Below, piece after piece: positions 6,067-12,636 of a DNA stretch of 19,807 nt (positions are counted from its first letter, which is position 1; each line of letters begins with the position of its first letter). A program made the translations under genes and the position numbers. Source of the DNA: Alectryocaccomicrobium faecavium (GTDB lineage: Bacteria; Bacillota; Clostridia; Christensenellales; Aristaeellaceae); the NCBI GenBank assembly GCA_018713425.1, contig DVOT01000193.1, positions 1 to 19,807 on the forward strand. Direction: 5' to 3'. The notes beneath the pieces were generated by a model. The model made no database searches and was not told the origin of the DNA. It saw nothing but the letters and a program-made list of their open reading frames with translations.

Positions 6067-6108
6067 GCTTGTCAAAATCGCAAGCGCGGCTTGTGTTTTG
6101 GTCAAAAT
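6067..6108. promoter_or_regulatory. Candidate AraC operator, direct repeats
   Basis: GTCAAAAT occurs at 6071-6078 and again at 6101-6108, exactly 30 bp apart, about three helical turns, just upstream of the AraC promoter. AraC-type proteins commonly bind direct repeats. This is only a candidate. Confidence 0.3.
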
Positions 6109-6191
6109 TTCGTTTTCGGGGCTTTGCGAGCCCTGGAAGCGTCCGAGCGTTCCGGCTGCGCGCCATGCGAAATTGCCCTTTCTCTGCCACT

Positions 6192-6230
6192 AATTGCAAT
6201 TTGCAGCACGCTGCATAACATGCGCAAATT
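6192..6230. promoter_or_regulatory. Cluster of palindromes upstream of the transporter promoter
   Basis: AATTGCAATT (6192-6201) abuts TGCAGC-AC-GCTGCA (6202-6215), and AATTTGC (6198-6204) is inverted as GCAAATT (6224-6230). The cluster ends 7 bp before the -35 box of the transporter promoter, a usual place for an activator site. Confidence 0.4.
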
Positions 6231-6236
6231 TTGTCA

Positions 6237-6264
6237 TTGCATGTGCGCCAACGATTTGTATAAT
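6237..6264 (+). promoter_or_regulatory. Promoter of the sugar transporter operon
   Basis: TTGCAT (6237-6242) and TATAAT (6259-6264) are 16 bp apart. The -35 is a weak match, which fits activator dependence. The start codon of the binding protein is 59 bp downstream. Confidence 0.6.
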
Positions 6265-6323
6265 AAAATCATCCTGCCGGAGCGCGAACCGCACCGGCAA
6301 AATCGAGAAAGGAGTTTATCCCC

Positions 6324-7895
6324 ATGACGAAACGCATCTTTTCTCTGCTTCTCGCCCTCGCCCTGCTGTGCCTGAGCGGCGCGGCGCTGGCGGAAGAAGC
6401 CGCCTCTGCCTATCCCATCGCGGGCGCGGAAGGCGTCACCCTGACGTTTGCCAAAATCGCGCAGACGCAGATCACCTCGCAGTACGATTCCCTGCAGGAC
6501 ACCCCGCTGATGCAAGCCTATATGGAAGCCACCGGCGTGAACATCGAAGTGATCGCCCCGGCGGACAATACCGCCATGAACCTGCTCTTCGCCTCTGGCG
6601 ATCTGCCGGACATGGTCTATTTCGATTGGGACGCCTACGCCGGCGGCATTTCCAAGGCCATCAGCGACGGCATTGTGCTGCCGCTCAACGACCTGCTGGA
6701 CGAATACGCGCCGGATTATAAAGCGGCGATCAACAGCAACGAGGACTATCGCCGCGGCACCATGACGCCCAATGGCGATGTGTACGGCTTTGCCTTCATT
6801 CGCGCCCACAAAGACCTGCTCACTTCCTCCGGCCCCATCATCCGTTCCGACTGGCTGGAAAAGTGCGGCCTGGAAAACCCGGAAACCATCACCGAGTTCT
6901 ACAACGCGCTCGTGGCCTTCCGCGACCAGTGCGGCGCGACCTATCCGCTTTCCACCGGCGCGGGCAATATCCTCGGCAATGACTCCGCCGCCTTCATTCT
7001 GGGCGCGTTTGGCGTGCCGCAGGCCGATTTCTATCACGATGGCGACACCGTGAAATTCGGTTACATGCAGGACGGCATGAAGGATTGCCTCGCCTTCCTC
7101 AACCAGCTGTACAACGAGGGCTTGCTCGATCCGAACTTCGCCACGCTGGACAGCGCGACCATCAATTCCAACCTCTACAATGGTATCAGCGGCGTGGTGA
7201 CCGGCTCGCTGGGCAGCGGCATCGGCAACCACCTCACCGCCATGGAAGGCGACCCGGAATTCGACGTGGCTGGCATGCACTACCTGGTGGCTGACGACCA
7301 GAAGGGCGAGCTGCCCATCTCCGGCCACACGGATTTCCCCGTGATGCGCTATGCCACCTGCATCACCACCACCTGTGAATATCCGGAAATCGCCGCCCAG
7401 TTCCTGAACTACGGCTACACCGAGGAAGGCCGCCTGTTGCTCAACTTCGGCGTGGAAGGCGAAAGCTACGAAATGATCGACGGCGTGCCCACCTTCACCG
7501 AGCAGATCACCAACAACCCGGACGGTCTCTCCATGCAGTACGCTATGGCGCCCTATTGCTTCTCCTGGGACGGCGGCAACATGCTGCAGGATGAAAACTA
7601 CATCTACCAGTACGCGGGCCGTCCGCAGCAGCAGGAAGCGCTGGCCACCTGGTCCAACACGCTCAAGGGCGATTATGTGATGCCTCGCGTGACCATCCCG
7701 GATGACATGAGCGCGCGCTTTGCCAGCCTGGGCAACGACATCAACACCTATTGCAGCGAGATGCGCATCAAGTTCATCACCGGTGAGGAGAGCCTGGACA
7801 ATTTCGATGCCTTCCGCGATACCCTGCGCAACATGGGCATTGAGGAATACATCGCCATCGAGCAGGCTGCCTACGACGAGTTCATGACCCGTTAA
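6324..7895 (+). CDS. Extracellular solute-binding protein of a carbohydrate ABC transporter
   Basis: This 523-residue protein starts with a Sec signal peptide (KR, then a leucine-rich core, then ALA before E24), so cleavage after A23 is likely. The mature protein resembles large family 1 binding proteins that work with LplB- and YtcP-type permeases and deliver oligosaccharides to them at the cell surface. The order binding protein, permease, permease in one direction supports this. The usual lipobox is missing: the only cysteine in the signal region (C16) is preceded by ALL. Anchoring to the membrane of a Gram-positive cell is therefore unclear. AAAGGAG at 6308-6314 gives a 9-base spacing to the ATG. 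The specific sugar is unknown. Confidence 0.88.
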   Translation: MTKRIFSLLLALALLCLSGAALAEEAASAYPIAGAEGVTLTFAKIAQTQITSQYDSLQDTPLMQAYMEATGVNIEVIAPADNTAMNLLFASGDLPDMVYFDWDAYAGGISKAISDGIVLPLNDLLDEYAPDYKAAINSNEDYRRGTMTPNGDVYGFAFIRAHKDLLTSSGPIIRSDWLEKCGLENPETITEFYNALVAFRDQCGATYPLSTGAGNILGNDSAAFILGAFGVPQADFYHDGDTVKFGYMQDGMKDCLAFLNQLYNEGLLDPNFATLDSATINSNLYNGISGVVTGSLGSGIGNHLTAMEGDPEFDVAGMHYLVADDQKGELPISGHTDFPVMRYATCITTTCEYPEIAAQFLNYGYTEEGRLLLNFGVEGESYEMIDGVPTFTEQITNNPDGLSMQYAMAPYCFSWDGGNMLQDENYIYQYAGRPQQQEALATWSNTLKGDYVMPRVTIPDDMSARFASLGNDINTYCSEMRIKFITGEESLDNFDAFRDTLRNMGIEEYIAIEQAAYDEFMTR

Positions 7896-7911
7896 ATTCG
7901 CTTTCTCTTTT

Positions 7912-7948
7912 CAGGAAGGCCGGGAGAATCCTTTCCCGCGCCTTCCTG
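7912..7948 (+). other. Hairpin between binding protein and permease genes
   Basis: CAGGAAGGC (7912-7920) pairs perfectly with GCCTTCCTG (7940-7948), and CGGGA with TCCCG inside it. No T-run follows, so it more likely stabilises the upstream mRNA or partly attenuates than fully terminates. This would keep the binding protein more abundant than the permeases. Confidence 0.65.
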
Positions 7949-7981
7949 GCCGCTGATTCTACTTGGAAAGAAGGGATTCCC

Positions 7982-8938
7982 ATGGCAAACGCCGCGCTTC
8001 CCCGCAAACAAGGCGCGAAGGCCTATCTGCGCAAGCTGGGCAAGGACATTTGGCGGGATGGGGACGCCTACCTTCTGGTGGTCCCTGTATTGTTGTATTT
8101 TTTCCTGTTCCATTATAAGTCCATGTATGGCGCGATCATCGCCTTTAAGGATTTCGCCCCCATGCGCGGCATCCTGGGCAGCCCCTGGGCGGACAACTAC
8201 GGCTTTGCGCACTTCATCAGCTTCTTTGAGTCCTACTATTTCGGCAGGCTCCTGCGCAACACGCTCACCATCAGCCTGGCCACGCTGGTGTTTGGCTTTC
8301 CCGCGCCCATTATTTTGGCGCTCCTGCTCAACGAAGTGCGTTCCACGCGATTCAAGCGCGTGGTGCAAACGATCACCTACATGCCGCACTTCATCTCCAT
8401 GGTGGTCATCTGCTCCATGATCCGCATGTTCGTGGCGGAAAACGGCGTGATCACCCAAATGCTTTTGCCCTTTGGCATCAAGCAAGGTTCCATGCTTTCC
8501 CATCCGGAATATTTTGTGCCCCTTTATGTGATCTCCGGCATCTGGCAGGAAATCGGCTGGGGCTCCATCATTTACCTGGCCGCGCTCACGGGCATCGACC
8601 AGGAACTGTACGAAGCCGCGCGCATCGACGGCGCGGGCCGCTGGCAGCAGACGTTGCACGTCACCCTGCCGGGCATTTCTTCCACCATCATCATTTTGCT
8701 CATCCTGCGCATGGGCAGCGTGATGAGCGTGGGCTATGAAAAGATCATTTTGCTCTACAACGACGGCATCCTGGAAACCGCCGACGTGATCTCGAGCTTT
8801 GTATACCGGCGCGGCCTGCTCAATTACGAGTGGAGCTATTCCACCGCCGTGGGCCTGTTCAACTCGGTGATCAATTTCGTCCTCATCGTGCTCTTCAACC
8901 GCCTGAGCCGCGCGCTCAGCGAAACCAGCTTGTGGTAA
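7982..8938 (+). CDS. lplB: LplB-type sugar ABC transporter permease
   Basis: This 318-residue integral membrane protein has about six hydrophobic segments, starting with YLLVVPVLLYFFLF at about residues 30-43. The cytoplasmic EAA loop that contacts the ATPase is present from E211 (EAARIDGAGRWQQTLHVTLP). The KSMYGAIIAFKDF stretch after helix 1 is typical of LplB-family permeases. AGAAGGG at 7969-7974 is 7 bases before the ATG. It should pair with the next permease to form the channel; no ATPase gene lies in the operon, so a shared MsmX-like ATPase elsewhere is the likely partner. The symbol is given by family resemblance. Confidence 0.9.
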   Translation: MANAALPRKQGAKAYLRKLGKDIWRDGDAYLLVVPVLLYFFLFHYKSMYGAIIAFKDFAPMRGILGSPWADNYGFAHFISFFESYYFGRLLRNTLTISLATLVFGFPAPIILALLLNEVRSTRFKRVVQTITYMPHFISMVVICSMIRMFVAENGVITQMLLPFGIKQGSMLSHPEYFVPLYVISGIWQEIGWGSIIYLAALTGIDQELYEAARIDGAGRWQQTLHVTLPGISSTIIILLILRMGSVMSVGYEKIILLYNDGILETADVISSFVYRRGLLNYEWSYSTAVGLFNSVINFVLIVLFNRLSRALSETSLW

Positions 8939-8951
8939 GGGAGGCGAAACC

Positions 8952-9839
8952 ATGATTCAGGACAACAGCAGAGGCTATCGCGTGTTTCGCGTGGTCAATG
9001 GGATCGTTCTTTCGCTGATCACCTTCGCCGCCTTTTATCCCATGTATTTCGTGGTGATCGCTTCGTTCAGCGACGGCAACGCGCTGGTGAAGAACGTGGG
9101 CGCGCTGTGGGCCCCGCTCAAGCCCTACACGGTGGACGCCTACGAGCGCGTGTTCGCCAACCGCAACATCGCGACCGGCTACCAGAACACGCTCTTTGTG
9201 CTGGCCGTGGGCGTGCCCCTCAACGTCATTTTGACCACCATGGGCGCGTACTTCCTCTCGCTGAAAAACATGCGCATGGGCGGCGTGATCATGTTCCTCA
9301 TCCTGTTCACGCGCTATTTCAGCGGCGGCATGGTGCCGGACTACCTCAACGTGAAGTCCCTGGGCCTGCTCAACTCGCTGTGGGCGCTGATTTTGCCGGG
9401 CGCGATTTCCAGCTATAACCTGATCATCATGCGCACGGCCTTCGCCGCCGTGCCAGAAAGCCTGATCGAATCCGCGCGGCTGGACGGCGCAAAGCACTAC
9501 CGCATTCTCTTCAGCATCATGATACCGCTGTGCATGCCCACCATCGCCGTGATCATCCTCTACTACGCGGTGAGCCACTGGAACAGCTGGTTCGCGGCCT
9601 CCATCTATTTGCAGGATGTGAGCAAATACCCCATCCAGCTGATCATGCGGCAGATTTTGATCCTGGCGCAAACCGCTGAAATGATGGGCGGCGACGAGGC
9701 TGTGGCCGAAGCCGCGCAGATCAACGAGCTGATCAAATACGCGTTGATCGTCATCGGCACGGTGCCGATCCTGGTGCTCTATCCGTTCCTGCAGCGCTAT
9801 TTCGTCAAGGGCGTGATGATCGGCGCGGTGAAGGGATAG
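8952..9839 (+). CDS. YtcP-type carbohydrate ABC transporter permease
   Basis: This 295-residue membrane protein of the MalG-like class has an N-terminal VVNGIVLSLITFAAFYPMYF helix and an EAA loop from E173 (ESARLDGAKHYRILFSIMIP). It ends in the short tail LQRYFVKGVMIGAVKG, typical of YtcP-like permeases. AAGGGAGG at 8937-8944 precedes the ATG, and the gap to the upstream permease is only 13 bp. It would form the heterodimeric channel with that permease. The operon ends at the strong terminator at 9871-9906. Confidence 0.9.
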   Translation: MIQDNSRGYRVFRVVNGIVLSLITFAAFYPMYFVVIASFSDGNALVKNVGALWAPLKPYTVDAYERVFANRNIATGYQNTLFVLAVGVPLNVILTTMGAYFLSLKNMRMGGVIMFLILFTRYFSGGMVPDYLNVKSLGLLNSLWALILPGAISSYNLIIMRTAFAAVPESLIESARLDGAKHYRILFSIMIPLCMPTIAVIILYYAVSHWNSWFAASIYLQDVSKYPIQLIMRQILILAQTAEMMGGDEAVAEAAQINELIKYALIVIGTVPILVLYPFLQRYFVKGVMIGAVKG

Positions 9840-9870
9840 AACCGTTTCCTTTGCGCGCATCGCACTTTTA

Positions 9871-9906
9871 TCGCCGTGGAAGAACGCGTTTCCACGGCGA
9901 TTTTTT
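9871..9906 (+). terminator. Intrinsic terminator of the transporter operon
   Basis: A perfect 11-bp stem (TCGCCGTGGAA 9871-9881 with TTCCACGGCGA 9890-9900) with an 8-base loop is followed at once by TTTTTT (9901-9906). Confidence 0.92.
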
Positions 9907-9908
9907 GC

Positions 9909-9937
9909 TTGCCGGCCGCGCGCAATTGTGCTAAAAT
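9909..9937 (+). promoter_or_regulatory. Promoter of the toxin-antitoxin operon
   Basis: TTGCCG (9909-9914) and TAAAAT (9932-9937) are 17 bp apart, with TG one base before the -10 (extended -10). It begins three bases after the T-run of the upstream terminator. Confidence 0.75.
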
Positions 9938-9968
9938 ACTAGCAGAAATTATGATGGGAGGGAATTGT

Positions 9969-10244
9969 ATGGCGCAAATTCGCCCTGTATCGGATCTGAG
10001 AAACCATTTTGCCGAAATCTCCCGCACCGTCCATGAGCGCCGGGAACCGGTAATTTTGACGAAAAACGGCTATGGCGACATGGTGGTTCTCGCTTATGAG
10101 GAATACCAGGCCATTGCATATGAAAGGAACGTCGCAAGAGAACTGCGCGCGGCAGAACAGGAAGCTGCAACCGTCGCTGAGCGCTATACGCACGACGAGG
10201 TGATGTGCGATCTGTGCGCGAAAATCCAGGCGGTGGCAGAGTGA
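9969..10244 (+). CDS. Phd/YefM family antitoxin
   Basis: This 91-residue protein has the Phd/YefM fold signature: IRPVSDLRNHFAEISRTV, then EPVILTKNGYGDMVVLAYEEYQAI, then a charged C-terminal region that would wrap the toxin. The N-terminal part dimerises and binds the operon promoter; the C-terminal part neutralises the toxin. The start at 9969 is set by GGGAGGG (9956-9962); an earlier in-frame ATG at 9876 lies inside the terminator. It is followed after one base by the toxin gene. Autoregulation is expected from the family, though I could not pick out a certain operator. Confidence 0.9.
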   Translation: MAQIRPVSDLRNHFAEISRTVHERREPVILTKNGYGDMVVLAYEEYQAIAYERNVARELRAAEQEAATVAERYTHDEVMCDLCAKIQAVAE

Positions 10245-10245
10245 A

Positions 10246-10545
10246 GTGTATCAAATTGTTTATCTCCCCGCAGCGCGCCACCAACTCGAAAAAGCTGTGC
10301 TCTATATAGCAGAGGAACTCTGCGCGCCAGACGCCGCATTGGAATTGCTGGAAGCGGTGGATGCCGCGGTGCAATCCCTAAAGGAAATGCCATACCGCCA
10401 TCCTATATATCCCGCATTGTGGGCTGTGAAGCGCGAAATCCGCTTTTTCCCGGTAAAGAATCACAATTTATACTATACCATCGACGAAGAAAAGCATGTG
10501 GTAGAAATCTGGCGCGTGTTGCACCAGCGCATGCAGCAAAAGTAA
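10246..10545 (+). CDS. ParE/RelE superfamily toxin
   Basis: This 99-residue protein has the ParE/RelE layout: a first strand YQIVYLPAARHQL, two helices with A-x-x-L-L spacing, SLKEMPYRHP, then strands REIRFFPVKNHNLYYTID and a final HVVEIWRVLHQR. The family contains mRNA-cleaving (RelE) and gyrase-poisoning (ParE) members; the sequence does not settle which applies here. The start is GTG at 10246, one base after the antitoxin stop, with no strong ribosome site of its own, so translation is probably coupled to the antitoxin and kept lower. It is the last gene before a terminator. Confidence 0.88.
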   Translation: MYQIVYLPAARHQLEKAVLYIAEELCAPDAALELLEAVDAAVQSLKEMPYRHPIYPALWAVKREIRFFPVKNHNLYYTIDEEKHVVEIWRVLHQRMQQK

Positions 10546-10552
10546 CCTTCCT

Positions 10553-10586
10553 GCCAGCGGCCCATTGCCGCTGGCGATTTTTCTTT
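10553..10586 (+). terminator. Intrinsic terminator of the toxin-antitoxin operon
   Basis: GCCAGCGG (10553-10560) pairs perfectly with CCGCTGGC (10568-10575) around a 7-base loop, followed by GATTTTTCTTT. It lies 8 bp after the toxin stop. Confidence 0.88.
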
Positions 10587-10613
10587 GCGCGCGCGGCCAA
10601 CCTATGGTATAAT
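10585..10613 (+). promoter_or_regulatory. Promoter of the S9 peptidase-lhr operon, extended -10
   Basis: TTGCGC (10585-10590) and TATAAT (10608-10613) are 17 bp apart, with TG at 10605-10606. The 13 bases TATGGTATAATGG are identical to those of the scpB promoter. The -35 box touches the T-run of the preceding terminator. Confidence 0.8.
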
Positions 10614-10647
10614 GGAGAAAACAATCCAGTGCATTGGAGGGAATCGC

Positions 10648-12636
10648 ATGGAGAAGCTGAAGCTCAAGGATTTTCTGGCCTATCGCTATCTATCCGCGCC
10701 GGAATTCGCGCCGGATGGAAAGATCTGCGCGTTCGTCGCCGCCCAGGCGAAAGAGGACGAGAGCGGCTATGACCGCGACATCTGGCTCTTCGATCCGCAA
10801 AGCGAGCGCGTGCGCCCGCTCACCAGCGGTGGGGACGCCGGGCAATTCTGGTGGTTGGATGAAAGCAGCCTGCTCTTTCCCGCGCTGCGCTGCCCCAAGG
10901 ACAAGGAGCGCGCGGAGCGGGGCGAACCGCTCACCAGTTTGCAGCGCATACGCGTCGATGGCGGCGAGGCCCAGCCCTTTTGCACCATCCCTGCGCGCGT
11001 GAGCGACCTGCGCGTGCTGGACGAAGACCATTTTTTGCTGCTGTGCCATTATGAAATCGGCGAGGCGGATTGGACGGCGCTCTCCGCCCAGGAGCGCGCG
11101 GAGGCGCTGAAAGCGCGCGAGGCGGAAAAGGATTATGAAGTGCTGGAAGAAATCCCCTTCTGGAGCAATGGCGGGGGCTTCACCAGCCGTAAGCGCGCGC
11201 GCCTGTATCTCTTCACGCGCTCGAGCGGCGCCCTAACGCCCATTACCGGCGAATGGTTCGACGTACACGGCTTTGCCGCGCAGGGGCAAAAGGCGCTGTT
11301 CTGGGGCGCGGAATACCGGGATAAGGCCGCGCAGACGGAAGGGCTGTTCGCCTTCGACGCGGCTTCCGGCGAAATCCGCTGCCTGCTGCCCGACGGGCGC
11401 TTTGGCATCCACACGGCGGATTTCTGGGGCGGGGAAGTCGTCTTTTTCGGCAGCGAAATGCGCCGCTATGGCCTAAACGAAAACCCCGCGCTGTTCGCGC
11501 TGCGCGGCGGCGAGCCCGCACCGCTCTGGGACAGGGACGAAGTGCCCGGCAGCAACGTGGGCAGCGATTGCCGCCTGGGCGGGGGCAAGCACATCCGGTT
11601 TGACGGCGATTTCGTCTATTACACCGCCGCGCGCGACGTGGATACCGTGCTCGCGCGCGCGGACAAGGCGGGTAGGGAAGAGGTGTTGCTCTCCGGCCCC
11701 GGTTCCGTGGACGCCTTCGCCCTGGCGGAAGGCAAGCTGCTATTCGTGGGCATGCGCGGCCTGCGCCTGCAGGAACTGTACGCGCTGGAAGCAGGCCAGG
11801 CGCGGCAGCTCACCCGCTTCAACGAAGAGATTTTCGCGCAGAAATCGCTCAGCGCGCTCATCCCCCTTTCCTGCGAGAGCGACGGCGTGCAGATTCACGG
11901 CTTTGTGATCCCGCCGGTGGATTTCGATCCGGCAAAGTCCTATCCCTGCATTCTGGACATCCACGGCGGGCCCAAGACCGCGTATGGCAGCGTCTTTTTC
12001 CACGAGATGCAACTGTGGGCGAACGAGGGCTATTTCGTGGTGCTGTGCAACCCGCGCGGGAGCGACGGGCGCGGCAACGCCTTTGCCGACATCCGCGGCA
12101 AATACGGCACCATCGATTACGACGATTTGATGCGCTTCCTCGACGCGGCCCTCGCCGCCCATCCGCAGATCGACGCCGCCCGCCTGGGCGTGACCGGCGG
12201 CAGCTATGGCGGCTTTATGACCAACTGGATCATCGGGCATACCCGCCGCTTCCAGGCCGCGGCCTCGCAGCGCTCGATCGCCAACTGGGTTTCCAAATTC
12301 AACACCACGGACATCGGCTATTATTTCAACGCGGACCAGATCGGCGCCACGCCCTGGAACGACGCGGAAAAGCTGTGGTGGCATTCGCCCATTCGCTACG
12401 CGGACAAGGCCACTACGCCCACGCTCTTCATCCATTCCGATGAGGATTACCGCTGCTGGCTGGCCGAGGGGCTGCAAATGTTCACGGCCCTCAAATACCA
12501 CGGCGTGGAAGCGCGGCTGTGCCTGTTCCACGGCGAAAACCACGAGCTTTCGCGCAGCGGCAAGCCCTGCCATCGCGTGCGGCGGCTGGAAGAGATCACC
12601 CGCTGGTTCGATAGCCACCTAAAGGCCCATGGATAA
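10648..12636 (+). CDS. S9 family prolyl oligopeptidase-like serine peptidase
   Basis: This 662-residue protein has an N-terminal beta-propeller (about 1-410, with repeats such as DRDIWLFDPQSERVRPLTSG) that gates access for short peptides, and a C-terminal alpha/beta-hydrolase. The catalytic triad can be placed: Ser519 in GGSYGG, Asp600 in HSDEDYRC and His632 in GENHELSRSG. The pattern fits the acylaminoacyl-peptidase/dipeptidyl-peptidase branch (S9C-like), which removes residues from short peptides. No signal peptide or membrane segment is present, so it acts in the cytoplasm. The ATG at 10648 is fixed by GGAGGG at 10636-10641; an in-frame start at 10585 lies in the -35 box and is excluded. 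The gene overlaps the helicase gene by 8 bp, so the two are co-transcribed. Confidence 0.92.
   Translation: MEKLKLKDFLAYRYLSAPEFAPDGKICAFVAAQAKEDESGYDRDIWLFDPQSERVRPLTSGGDAGQFWWLDESSLLFPALRCPKDKERAERGEPLTSLQRIRVDGGEAQPFCTIPARVSDLRVLDEDHFLLLCHYEIGEADWTALSAQERAEALKAREAEKDYEVLEEIPFWSNGGGFTSRKRARLYLFTRSSGALTPITGEWFDVHGFAAQGQKALFWGAEYRDKAAQTEGLFAFDAASGEIRCLLPDGRFGIHTADFWGGEVVFFGSEMRRYGLNENPALFALRGGEPAPLWDRDEVPGSNVGSDCRLGGGKHIRFDGDFVYYTAARDVDTVLARADKAGREEVLLSGPGSVDAFALAEGKLLFVGMRGLRLQELYALEAGQARQLTRFNEEIFAQKSLSALIPLSCESDGVQIHGFVIPPVDFDPAKSYPCILDIHGGPKTAYGSVFFHEMQLWANEGYFVVLCNPRGSDGRGNAFADIRGKYGTIDYDDLMRFLDAALAAHPQIDAARLGVTGGSYGGFMTNWIIGHTRRFQAAASQRSIANWVSKFNTTDIGYYFNADQIGATPWNDAEKLWWHSPIRYADKATTPTLFIHSDEDYRCWLAEGLQMFTALKYHGVEARLCLFHGENHELSRSGKPCHRVRRLEEITRWFDSHLKAHG

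Noticed and set aside
6324..6400. Lipoprotein signal for the solute-binding protein
   Set aside because: The only cysteine in the signal region is preceded by ALL, not a lipobox, and a clear ALA cleavage site follows.
7892..8953. Minus-strand open frame opposite the LplB permease
   Set aside because: Its composition reflects the reverse complement of membrane codons, and the plus-strand permease is certain.
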